This document shows, piece after piece, positions 1 through 8,500 of a DNA stretch of 64,000 nucleotides. Numbering within the stretch: the first letter of the stretch is position 1; the number at the start of each line of letters is the position of its first letter. The position numbers were made by a program, and so were the translations under genes. Source of the stretch: an uncultured Fibrobacter sp. GTDB lineage: Bacteria; Fibrobacterota; Fibrobacteria; Fibrobacterales; Fibrobacteraceae. The DNA lies in contig CAKUTF010000001.1 of the NCBI GenBank assembly GCA_934691725.1, positions 90,344 through 154,343 on the forward strand, given 5' to 3'. The notes beneath the pieces are model-generated. The model searched no databases and was not told where the DNA came from. It was given only the letters and a program-made list of their open reading frames with translations.

Positions 1-1062
1 CGCCGCATAGTCGATTGCCGTCGCAATGGCCCTGCGGAAAAACTTGTTGTCGAGAGGCGGACGGAGAGTGTTCACCATCATCATCGGCATCGCGCCCGGC
101 GTAAAGTAAGGCGGTTCTTCGAGCCACGCATGGACGCCCGCACCGGCCTTGTGCCAGATACGCGGCACGAAACTCATGGAAGCGTCGAGCGAACCGTCGC
201 GGAGAGCGATCGTGCTGTGCTCGTTAGACTTGTAAATCGGATGGACGATGTACTTCGGAGCGGGCAGCTTGCCCTCGTGCAAAGCGGCATTTCCCCAGTA
301 ATCGTCGCGACGCTGCAAGATAATCTTCGTCGTCGAAAATCCTGCGAGATTATACGGACCGGAAACGACCGGCGCCTTGCCGTCCGACGGGTTTACGTCC
401 AACTTCAGCTTCTTTACTTCTTCGACCGAATTGCCGTGTTCCGCAATCAGCTTGCTGAAAATATGTTCCGGGACGATGCGAATCGCTTGGAGCAGGTCCT
501 TGACGGAAAGCGGATTGTTGCGCCCCTTCTTGTTGATCATAAACGAAAGGCGTTCAAACGCGACGGAATCCCCGGAAGCATTGACAGACACGACATTTTG
601 GACGTTCACGCCCGTAATCTGTTCCGACGTATTGACCGCGACGCCCGAATAGTGATGCCCGAGTTCAAAGATGAACTTCACGTCCTTTGCCGTGACGGGA
701 ACGCCATCGCTCCACTTCGCATTCGGATTCAAATCGACCACAATGCTGTCGTTATTGCTGAGGCTATCGACAAGAGTTCCGAGCAGGGGTTCCATCTGGC
801 CGTTCAGCGTATTATACGTAATCAGCGGTTCGTACATCAGGTTGAAACGACCGCCGACCGGCCACGCCGCGCTCCAGCTTTCGGAAAGCGGGTTGAAGGA
901 AGAGGGAGTCCCCCACTGCTGACCGGAAAGATACAGCGTTTCTTCTCTCGGCAAGGAATCGGAAGCTTCAGCCCCATCGGAGCCTCCGGAACAACCGACC
1001 AAAACGCCAAAACACGCCGACAAGGCGACCGTGCCTCTGGCGATCGTTTTAAAACAATTCAT
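1..1062 (-). CDS. ABC transporter substrate-binding lipoprotein, oligopeptide family 5 (C-terminus beyond left edge)
   Basis: Periplasmic solute-binding component of a peptide/nickel-type ABC importer (SBP_bac_5). The visible 354 residues start with a basic signal peptide and a lipobox LVGC, so Cys24 should be lipidated. The mature part shows the family pattern: a YEPLITYN segment, NPNAKWSDGVPVTAKDVKF and a later VSGPY-NL-R-DDYWG block. The start is the ATG at 1062, preceded by AGAGGA at good spacing. The gene runs off the left end, so the C-terminal lobe and any permease genes are not visible. Substrate cannot be told from sequence; oligopeptide or another small ligand is an inference from the family. 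Confidence 0.9.
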   Translation of the reverse strand, partial: MNCFKTIARGTVALSACFGVLVGCSGGSDGAEASDSLPREETLYLSGQQWGTPSSFNPLSESWSAAWPVGGRFNLMYEPLITYNTLNGQMEPLLGTLVDSLSNNDSIVVDLNPNAKWSDGVPVTAKDVKFIFELGHHYSGVAVNTSEQITGVNVQNVVSVNASGDSVAFERLSFMINKKGRNNPLSVKDLLQAIRIVPEHIFSKLIAEHGNSVEEVKKLKLDVNPSDGKAPVVSGPYNLAGFSTTKIILQRRDDYWGNAALHEGKLPAPKYIVHPIYKSNEHSTIALRDGSLDASMSFVPRIWHKAGAGVHAWLEEPPYFTPGAMPMMMVNTLRPPLDNKFFRRAIATAIDYAA

Positions 1063-1196
1063 CTATAATCCTCTTGATTTTTCGGCACAAGAAAGTCCAG
1101 TTTAAACTTGACGTGCATAATTTACATTTGTTTTGCGAAAATGCATCCGATGTAAACTTTTTTTCATCCCTTATCGGGACAATTTCGATTCAAAAC

Positions 1197-1227
1197 AAAA
1201 AAGGCTCCCCAAAAAGAGGAACCTTTT
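1197..1227 (-). terminator. Intrinsic terminator after eno
   Basis: Read on the minus strand, AAAAGGTTCC (1227-1218) pairs with GGAGCCTTTT (1208-1199) with one G-U pair and a 9-nt loop, and is followed by T residues. It begins 19 nt past the eno stop codon. Confidence 0.75.
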
Positions 1228-1245
1228 ACCGCAAGAATTTTCCGA

Positions 1246-2616
1246 TTACTTGCTCTTGCGCGGATCGCCAGCATAGACGGCGTTCTTGCCGAGTTCCGCT
1301 TCGATAGCGAGAAGACGGTTGTACTTGCAAACGCGGTCCGTGCGGGAAAGCGAGCCAGTCTTGATCTGGCCTGCGGCTGTTCCCACGGCGAGGTCAGCGA
1401 TGAACGTATCTTCGGTTTCGCCGGAACGGTGGGAAACGATCGGGGCGTAGCCCTTTTCCTGGGCGGTCTTGATCGCTTCGAGGGTTTCGGAGATGGAACC
1501 GACCTGGTTCACCTTGATGAGAATCGCGTTCGCGATGCCCGCTTCGATGCCTTCATTGAAAATCGTCGGATTCGTCACGAACAGATCGTCGCCGACCAGG
1601 TTGATCTTCTTGCCGAGATCTTCGGTGAGGACCTTCCAACCGGCCCAGTCGTGTTCATCGAGACCGTCTTCGATCGAGAAGATGGAGAACTTATCGACGA
1701 GCTTTTCGTAGTACTTGACGAGCTGGGCTCCCTTGAGGGTCTTGCCCGTGGACTTTTTGAACGTATAGGTTTCGCCCTTGTCCCACTTGTCCTTGATCTT
1801 CTTGTCGCAGAATTCGGAAGAAGCGACGTCGAGAGCAATCTTGATGTCCTTGCCGAACTTGTAACCGGCAGCTTCGGTCGCATCCTTGAGAGCGGTGAGA
1901 GCCTTTTCAAGAGTCATCACGCCGGTAATCTTCCAGCCGAACTTGTTCTTCGGATCCTTCTTGATGGCAACGCCCGGAGCGAATCCGCCTTCGTCGCCGA
2001 CAGTCGTTTCGTAACCGCCCTTCTTCAGGACGCTCTTCAGGGCGTGGAAAATTTCCGTCACCATCTGGAGGCCCTTCGCAAAGGTCTTTGCGCCGACCGG
2101 AGCGATCATGAATTCCTGGAAGTCGATCGGAGCGGAAGAGTGCGCACCGCCGTTGATCACGTTGCACATCGGGCACGGAAGCGTCATCTTCTTCGTTCCG
2201 TGGAGCTTCGCGATATACTGGTAAAGCGGCATTCCGGCTTCCTTCGCAGCGGCAACGCAGACAGCCATCGAAACGGCGAGAATCGCGTTCGCACCGAGAG
2301 TGTCCTTGTGCATCCGGTCGCCGTCGAGTTCGATCATCGCATCGTCAACGCCCTTCTGGTCGAAAGCGTCCATGCCCGCAATCTTCTTCGCAATCTTTTC
2401 GTTCACGTTCTTCACGGCCTTGGTCGTGCCCTTGCCGCAATAAGCCTTTCCGCCGTCGCGGAGTTCGCAGGCTTCGCGTTCGCCGGTAGAAGCGCCGCTC
2501 GGGACCTTCGCAACGCCTTCCACGCCGGATTCGAGGGTGACAATCGCTTCGACAGTCGGATTTCCGCGGGAATCCAGAATCTGACGAGCCACAACAGACT
2601 TGATTTTAGCAGCCAT
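1246..2616 (-). CDS. eno: Enolase (phosphopyruvate hydratase)
   Basis: Cytoplasmic glycolytic enzyme converting 2-phosphoglycerate to phosphoenolpyruvate with Mg2+. The 456-residue protein has the N-terminal DSRGNPTVE motif, GANAILAVSMA, the catalytic GDEGGFAP segment, the metal-binding SIEDGLDE and GDDLFVTN segments, LIKVNQVGS with the catalytic lysine, and SHRSGETEDTFIADLAVG. It is about 25 residues longer than the usual 430, mainly through Lys-rich stretches around residues 215-290. The ATG has AAGG 8 nt upstream. It is monocistronic: an intrinsic terminator follows and the upstream 460 nt hold no intact gene on this strand. Confidence 0.98.
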   Translation of the reverse strand: MAAKIKSVVARQILDSRGNPTVEAIVTLESGVEGVAKVPSGASTGEREACELRDGGKAYCGKGTTKAVKNVNEKIAKKIAGMDAFDQKGVDDAMIELDGDRMHKDTLGANAILAVSMAVCVAAAKEAGMPLYQYIAKLHGTKKMTLPCPMCNVINGGAHSSAPIDFQEFMIAPVGAKTFAKGLQMVTEIFHALKSVLKKGGYETTVGDEGGFAPGVAIKKDPKNKFGWKITGVMTLEKALTALKDATEAAGYKFGKDIKIALDVASSEFCDKKIKDKWDKGETYTFKKSTGKTLKGAQLVKYYEKLVDKFSIFSIEDGLDEHDWAGWKVLTEDLGKKINLVGDDLFVTNPTIFNEGIEAGIANAILIKVNQVGSISETLEAIKTAQEKGYAPIVSHRSGETEDTFIADLAVGTAAGQIKTGSLSRTDRVCKYNRLLAIEAELGKNAVYAGDPRKSK

Positions 2617-2766
2617 ATTTTTGCCTTTTGGTTAGAGTGTAAAAATCTATGCGAAGAATATAGAAAAAAATGTGGACAAACGGCAGACACAGTGAGCGGA
2701 AAAACATCCGACAGAACCGTTAACTTGTCAGAAAACCATTTCCGATTTAAACCTTGCCCGAACATT

Positions 2767-2852
2767 GTCCGATGCGCAAATCGGACCTCAAAAAGTTCAC
2801 AGTCTTGTGGTCCACATCTTTGTGAACTTTTTGGTTCACAAGGCCGTGAACC
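2767..2852. repeat. Cluster of three nested inverted repeats between eno and the toxin-antitoxin pair
   Basis: Three palindromes follow one another in 86 bp. GTCCGAT/ATCGGAC are at 2767-2773 and 2780-2786. A perfect 12-bp pair AAAAAGTTCACA/TGTGAACTTTTT is at 2790-2801 and 2821-2832. GGTTCAC/GTGAACC are at 2833-2839 and 2846-2852. The GTTCAC/GTGAAC core therefore occurs four times with alternating orientation. This could be operator DNA for the downstream toxin-antitoxin genes or a remnant of a mobile element end. The rest of 2617-3077 holds the enolase 5' region and the AAA fragment below. Confidence 0.7.
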
Positions 2853-2887
2853 GACCAAAGATAATGCCAACTGAAACCAAGGTTCAA

Positions 2888-3028
2888 AATGGGAAATTTC
2901 TCGTTCGGCACAAAGTCAAACATCGCCCGCATCAAGAAAATCCTCATTAACAAGGAATCCGTCAAACGCCGAAAGAACGTCTCTACATGATCGACCCCGT
3001 GTTTCTAAAGTGGTTTAGAAGGCTTTGA
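2888..3028 (+). pseudogene. Frameshifted C-terminal remnant of an AAA ATPase (copy A)
   Basis: The reading FGTKSNIARIKKIL can be followed from about 2901, but a missing G near 2978 shifts the frame. Restoring it recovers LYMIDPVFLKWFRRL and a stop at 3026-3028. The ending (winged-helix-like 'ARIKK..L..K.LV....GLY..DPVF..WF') is typical of the C-terminus of archaeal-type AAA ATPases that are abundant in Fibrobacter and Bacteroidetes. Nothing upstream belongs to the ATPase, so only the tail survives. Copy B at 3764-3907 is about 85 percent identical by hand alignment. Confidence 0.65.
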
Positions 3029-3077
3029 AAAAGTGCTTTTTCTTTTCGCAATTATTTATATTCATAACGAGGTTTGT

Positions 3078-3305
3078 ATGTCAACTTCACAGACACTTAA
3101 TCCAACACAGATACACATTTTGGAGATGTTTTCCTATTGCAAAGACGCAGAAACTTTGCAAGATTTAAAAGCCATCCTTGCGGATTACTACGCAAAAAAG
3201 CTTCAAACCGAAGCAGACGAACTTTGGAATCAAGGCGTGCTGAACGCAGAAGCCATCGATCGAATCGGAAAAGAACATTGGCGGACACCTTATTCTAAGG
3301 CATAG
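3078..3305 (+). CDS. Antitoxin of a PIN-domain toxin-antitoxin system
   Basis: 75-residue protein that should neutralise the PIN RNase encoded 2 nt downstream. It matches the pattern of antitoxins that accompany COG1569-type PIN toxins: NPTQIHILEMF near the N-terminus, then DLKAILADYYAKKLQTEADELW and a C-terminal HWRTPY motif. No ribbon-helix-helix or HTH motif is obvious, so DNA binding and autoregulation are uncertain. The ATG at 3078 has CGAGG 5 nt upstream. The pair lies between two decayed copies of an AAA-ATPase tail. Confidence 0.85.
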   Translation: MSTSQTLNPTQIHILEMFSYCKDAETLQDLKAILADYYAKKLQTEADELWNQGVLNAEAIDRIGKEHWRTPYSKA

Positions 3306-3307
3306 CC

Positions 3308-3736
3308 GTGCGACGCATTTGTCTCGACACGAACTGTCTGCTGATGAGCCTTCCTTCAAAAAGCCCATATCATGCCATTTGGACTAATTTTTTAGAAGGG
3401 AATTTGGAAATTTGTGTTTCTTCGGAAATCCTTTTTGAATACGAAGAAATTATCTCGCAAAAAATTTCGAGCCGATTCGCCTCCATTTTAATGGAATCTC
3501 TAATAAACCGTCCAAATCTTGTACGGATTAACCCGACCTGGCGATTCAACCTGATTTCAAAAGATCCAGACGACAATAAATTTGTAGATTGTGCGATTTG
3601 CGGAATGGCCGAGTATATCGTTTCAAACGACCACCATTTCGATGCGCTAAAACAAATTGATTTCCCTGTTGTTTCGGTTCTTTCTATTCAAGAATTTACA
3701 AAGGAAATTTCAAAAGCAAAAAATCAATCCGAGTAA
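3308..3736 (+). CDS. PIN-domain toxin (putative ribonuclease, COG1569 type)
   Basis: 142-residue PIN-fold endoribonuclease toxin. The expected acidic metal ligands are visible: D7 in LDTN, a glutamate around E44-E47, D86/D89/D94 in KDPDDNKFVDCA and D108 in SNDHHF. The start is GTG, 2 nt after the antitoxin stop, consistent with translational coupling. Length and motif order fit the 'putative toxin-antitoxin system toxin component, PIN family'. It appears intact. RNA target unknown. Confidence 0.92.
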   Translation: MRRICLDTNCLLMSLPSKSPYHAIWTNFLEGNLEICVSSEILFEYEEIISQKISSRFASILMESLINRPNLVRINPTWRFNLISKDPDDNKFVDCAICGMAEYIVSNDHHFDALKQIDFPVVSVLSIQEFTKEISKAKNQSE

Positions 3737-3763
3737 AAAGGCAACACAAGTTCTCCCGCAAAC

Positions 3764-3907
3764 AAAACAGAAAATTTTCCGTTCGGCACAAAATCAAACA
3801 TCGCCCGTATCAAGAAAGTCCTCCTCGACAAGGAACTCGTCGAACTCCGAAAGGACGGTCTCTACATGACCGACCCCGTATTTTTAAAGTGGTTTCGGAG
3901 GCTTTGA
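3764..3907 (+). pseudogene. C-terminal remnant of an AAA ATPase (copy B)
   Basis: In-frame reading ENFPFGTKSNIARIKKVL, then LDKELVELRKDG and MTDPVFLKWFRRL, with a stop at 3905-3907. This is the closing winged-helix segment of the AAA ATPase family also left at 2888-3028. No P-loop or other upstream part is present. It abuts the truncated lipoprotein gene at 3917, so a recombination junction probably lies here. Unlike copy A it has no frameshift inside the tail. Confidence 0.65.
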
Positions 3908-3916
3908 AAAGGCCCG

Positions 3917-4357
3917 CTAGAGCGCGAGACATGGATCAGACTCGCTCCCATAATATAAGTTCCTATCGTAACCGCAACCCTTACCATTTTCGCTAAAAAG
4001 AGCCGCCGAATCCACTGCCTCGGAAAGTAAATAGAGACGTCCATATTTTTCACAGTTTTCAATCTTGTTACCATAACAGAAACTTGAAGAATCCAATTCC
4101 TGCGTTTTCACCATGTAAGCATAGTTCAGGTTCTCCGCCATCCAGATCTGGTCGCCGATTTCCACCGTCCGATAGACTTGCCCATCCCGAGCGTCCGTCA
4201 GTTCGCCATACGAAATTTCCGGGTTCATCAACGCCCAGTTCGCCTTGCCGCTCGACGAACTTTCCATTCCCCCAGCCGATGTTCCGCTATCGTCCCCGCA
4301 GGCAACTGTAAAAATTATGGTTGCAACAAAAACCAGAAGCGCCCAAGCGTTCTTCAT
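3917..4357 (-). CDS. Lipoprotein with truncated Fibrobacter major paralogous domain (TIGR02145)
   Basis: 146-residue exported lipoprotein: signal peptide with lipobox TVAC (Cys20), a short Ser/Gly linker (ESSSSGK), then the start of the Fibrobacter major paralogous domain (DGQVYRTVEIGDQIWMAENLNY, NCEKYGRLY, GCGYD). Full-length family members continue through a CP.GWHLP segment and about 100 more residues; here the reading stops after SDPCLAL. The stop is 9 nt from an AAA-ATPase remnant, so a deletion or recombination probably removed the C-terminal half. The start has GGAGGGG upstream. Function of the family is unknown; a surface-exposed location is inferred. Confidence 0.8.
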   Translation of the reverse strand: MKNAWALLVFVATIIFTVACGDDSGTSAGGMESSSSGKANWALMNPEISYGELTDARDGQVYRTVEIGDQIWMAENLNYAYMVKTQELDSSSFCYGNKIENCEKYGRLYLLSEAVDSAALFSENGKGCGYDRNLYYGSESDPCLAL

Positions 4358-4557
4358 ATTTTCCCCTCCGATTGAGAATTTTTATAAATGGATTATTTAA
4401 TACCGCACAAACAAGCTCTTCCCCTACGCAAAGCGAATCCACGGACATTCATCCATTCGCCAAATGCCAGAGCAAGAAAGCTGTTTCGTTGTATGAAGCA
4501 TATCCTAAAAATAACAAATCGAAAAATTTTTGCAATTCACAAATTACCGACCCACAC

Positions 4558-4587
4558 AAAAAGCCCCGCTTTGCAGCAGGGCTTTTT
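4558..4587 (-). terminator. Intrinsic terminator of the rpoBC-rpsLG operon
   Basis: On the minus strand AAAAAGCCCTGC (4587-4576) pairs with GCGGGGCTTTTT (4569-4558), 12 bp with one G-U and a 6-nt loop, ending in a T run. It lies 24 nt after the rpsG stop. There is no fusA downstream, so the classic str operon is split here. Confidence 0.9.
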
Positions 4588-4610
4588 CCAAAACAAAGGA
4601 TTAAACGATA

Positions 4611-5087
4611 TTAGAAGCGGAAGTGCGCAAAGGCGCGGTTCGCTTCGGCCATCTTGTGCACATCCTGTTTCTTGCGCACGGCATTGCCTTCGTTGTTCTT
4701 TGCGGAAACGAGTTCCGCGGCAAGACGTTCGGCCATGTTCGCTTCGGTGCGGTTACGGGCGGCGTCAAGCAGCCAGCGGAGAGCCAGAGCCTTGGCGCGG
4801 TCCGGTGCGACTTCCATCGGCACCTGGTAGTTTGCACCGCCAATGCGACGGGACTTCACTTCGAGCTTCGGCTTGATGTTTTCGAGGCATTCTTCGAACT
4901 TTTCGAGCGGAGAGCCTTCGCCTTCCACTTTCTTGTTCAGAATGTCGAGCGCCGTGTAAACGATCTGTTCCGCAATCGTCTTCTTGCCCTGCTTAAGGAC
5001 CACACCGATGAGTTCCGTGATGAGAACGGAGTGATAACGCGGATCCGGAATGGTGTGCTTGTGAATGGTCTTTCTTCTTCTAGACAT
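4611..5087 (-). CDS. rpsG: 30S ribosomal protein S7
   Basis: 158-residue primary 16S rRNA-binding protein that nucleates the 30S head. It begins with MSRRR and shows the family blocks VLKQGKKTIAE, LENIKPKLEVKSRRIGGANYQVP, RWLLDAARNR and RLAAEL near the C-terminus. Length fits the 156-residue bacterial form. It follows rpsL by 12 nt and is the last gene before the terminator at 4558-4587. Confidence 0.99.
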   Translation of the reverse strand: MSRRRKTIHKHTIPDPRYHSVLITELIGVVLKQGKKTIAEQIVYTALDILNKKVEGEGSPLEKFEECLENIKPKLEVKSRRIGGANYQVPMEVAPDRAKALALRWLLDAARNRTEANMAERLAAELVSAKNNEGNAVRKKQDVHKMAEANRAFAHFRF

Positions 5088-5099
5088 AGAGCCCTTCCT

Positions 5100-5483
5100 T
5101 TACTTCTTAGCCGGAGCTTTTCTCTTGACGCCGTACTTGGAACGAGCCTGGTTACGACCGTTCACAGCCTGGGTATCGAGCGTACCGCGGATGATGTGGT
5201 AACGGACACCCGGAACATCCTTGACACGACCACCGCGGATGAGAACGATGGAGTGTTCCTGGAGGTTGTGACCTTCACCCGGAATATAGGCGGTCACTTC
5301 CATCTTGTTCGAAAGGCGGACACGCGCAATCTTGCGGAGAGCGGAGTTCGGCTTTTTCGGCGTGGTGGTATAGACACGGGTGCAGACACCGCGCTTTTGC
5401 GGGCTTTGCTTCAAAGCCGGCGAAGCGGTTCTGTTAAGGATTTTCTCGCGGCCCTTGCGGACGAGCTGTTGTATAGTTGGCAT
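5100..5483 (-). CDS. rpsL: 30S ribosomal protein S12
   Basis: 127-residue decoding-centre protein. Family motifs are QLVRKGR, CTRVYTTTPKKPNSALRK and GGRVKDVPGVRYHIIRG. The lysines in PKKPNS and GRVKD, at which streptomycin resistance changes usually occur, are of the sensitive wild-type form. A stretch of 71 nt separates it from rpoC, with no visible terminator, so it is probably co-transcribed. Confidence 0.99.
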   Translation of the reverse strand: MPTIQQLVRKGREKILNRTASPALKQSPQKRGVCTRVYTTTPKKPNSALRKIARVRLSNKMEVTAYIPGEGHNLQEHSIVLIRGGRVKDVPGVRYHIIRGTLDTQAVNGRNQARSKYGVKRKAPAKK

Positions 5484-5554
5484 TTTTCTTTTTCCCTAAT
5501 TTTGGAAGTCCAAATATAGTTCTTTTTCGAATAATTTCAAGTTTTACCTCTCGA

Positions 5555-8500
5555 TTATTCGGGATTTTCACCATTATCTTCCGAGGCTTCGGAACCGGCA
5601 TCCATCATTTTAAAGGAGATGCCGCCGTTTTGGCCTTCGTTGTCCTGAGCCTGGGCAGCGCGGTTTGCAGCGGCTTCCGCTTCGGCATCGGCATCGATGA
5701 CCACAACGTCACGCAAGTGACGAGCACCCGTTCCGCAAGGAATCAAGTGTCCCATGATGACGTTTTCCTTTAGACCCATCAACGGATCCACACTACCTTC
5801 AATAGCAGCACGAGTGAGGATCTTGGTTGTTTCCTGGAAGGACGCCGCGGAGATGAAGCTGTCCGTCGAGAGCGAAGACTTGGTGATACCGAGAAGCATC
5901 GGAGAACCCGAGGCTTCCTTCTTGCCTTCTTTCTTCAACGAATCGTTTTTCACGCGCAAGCGCGCCTTGGAGATTTCTTCATCTTGCAAGAGATCGGAAT
6001 CCCCAGGATCGGAAATTTTAACCTTACGCATCATCTGGCGGACGATACATTCGATATGCTTATCGGCGATGGCCACACCCTGCAAGCGATAGACAGCCTG
6101 GATTTCGTTTACCAGGTGACGCTGCACCGCTTCGGGGCCTTGCACTCGAAGAATATCGTGCGGATCCACGGAACCGTCGCAAATTTTCTGGCCTCTGCGT
6201 ACACGGTCGCCTTCGAGAACCGCCAGGTGACGTCCGCGGGGAACGAGAACGCTAGATTCTTCATCGCCGTTTTTGATGACAACCTTCTGGTTGCCGCGTT
6301 CTTCGTTGCCGTAAGAAACGATGCCGTCGATCGGGGCGATGACCGCGACATTCTTCGGAATGCGCGCTTCGAAAAGCTCCGCGACACGGGGAAGACCACC
6401 GGTAATATCCTTGGTCTTTCCGACTGCGCGAGGGAGCTTCGCGAGAATTTCGCCCGGTTCCGCCTTGTCGCCTTCATGAACCGTCAGAATGGCTCCATCA
6501 GGCAGGTAGTAAACGCCCTGGCGCTCGCCGCTCGCATCGACAACGTTTATCGCCGGACGATGCTTACCGTGGCGGTCGCTGATGACAGTCCACGTTTCCA
6601 CGCCGGTCACATCGTCCTTATCAACACGGTAAGTCGTATTTTCAATCAAATCGACAAACTGGATTTTACCGCTCGCGTTGCTGAGAACGGGCTGCGTATA
6701 GGGATCCCATTCAAAGAGCTTGGCGTCCTTATTGACCGTGTCGCCATCGTTTACATAAAGCGTAGCGCCATAAGGAATCTGCCAACGGCCCTTGTTGATT
6801 CCGGTAGAGTCAAAGATGACCAGTTCGCCCATCCGGCTCACCACGACCTTGTTGCCGTCATGTTCGAGCGTATTGACGTTATCGAGTTCAATCCGACCAT
6901 CGACCGGAGCGCTCTTCGAATTTTCGACAGTCAGACGGCTTGAAGCTCCACCGATGTGGAACGTTCTCAGAGTCAGCTGCGTACCCGGTTCACCGATAGA
7001 CTGCGCCGCGATAACGCCGACAGCCTCTCCCAAATCGACCGGACGACCGGAAGCCAGCATACGTCCATAGCACTTGGCGCAGACTCCGTTACGAGCTTCG
7101 CAAGTCAGGACCGAACGCATCTTCACATGTTCAAGACCGGTTGCGGAAATTTTCGGAAGATCGCGTTCCGTGACAAGTTCGCCCGCCTTGACGATAACTT
7201 CACCCGTGACCGGGTGAACGATATCTTCAACCGGAGCGCGTCCCAAGAGGCGTTCTTCAAGCGAGATAATCGTATCGTCGCCGTCCTTGTAAGCGGAAAT
7301 GTCGATGCCATCCTTCGTATGGCAATCTTCTTCGACAATAACGAGGTCCTGCGCCACATCGACCAGACGACGGGTCAGGTAACCAGCGTCAGCCGTTTTT
7401 AGTGCGGTATCGGCAAGACCCTTGCGGGCACCGTGCGCCGAAATGAAGTATTCCATTTCGTTCAAGCCTTCGCGGAAGCAGGACTTAATCGGGTTTTCGA
7501 TAACCTCCTGGCCTCCGAGCTGCTTTGTCGGCTTCTGCATTAGGCCGCGCATACCGGACAGCTGTTTAATCTGTTCACGGCTACCGCGGGCACCGGAATC
7601 CGCCATCATATAGACCGGGTTGAAACCGTCGCGGTCATGGGAAAGAAGATCCCACTGCTTGGCAGCCACGTCGCTCGTCGTCTTGGACCACACGTCGATG
7701 ATCTGGTTGTAACGTTCACCGTCGGTAATCACGCCGTCTTCGTAGAGTTCGCGAATGCGGTTGACCTTTTCCGTCGCTTCTTCGAGCATTTTCTGCTTCT
7801 CGGGCGGAATAATCATTTCCGCAATCGCAACGGACGATCCCGAAATCATGGCCCACTTGTAACCGAGAGCCTTGAGATCGTCAAGGTATTCGACCGTTAC
7901 GCGGTTTCCCGTACGACGATACAGATCGTCGATGGACTTCGCAATGACCTTCTTGCCAAAAGTTTCGTTCGCAAATCCGACGTCGTTCGGGATGATTTCG
8001 TTCAGGATGATGCGTCCCATCGTCGTCTTGATGAGGGACGGAGCCTTCAGCGTGAGGAACTTGATCTTCTGGCCGGCCTTCGCCACGACGTCTCGGTTGC
8101 CGTTATCGTCCGGCTGTTCCGTAAGGCAAGGCGTGTCCATTTCGAGCGCACCCATATAGACCTTTCGGCCTGCGGGCAGCTGGAGGTAGCACTCGGCGTT
8201 CAAGTCGATAACGCCGTTTCCGTAAGCGCGGAGAGCTTCGGCGGCATCGTAGAAACGCATTCCGGCTCCCTTGCGGTTCGGACGAGGCTTCGAAATATAA
8301 TAGAGCCCGAGCACGATATCCTGTCCCGGAACAGCAATCGGTTGACCGGAAGCCGGATGCAGGATGTTGTTCGACGAAAGCATGAGGACGCGGCATTCGA
8401 GCTGCGTTTCGAAGGAAAGCGGAAGGTGCACCGCCATCTGGTCACCGTCAAAGTCCGCATTGAAAGCGGTACAGACAAGCGGGTGCAGACGGATGGCGCT

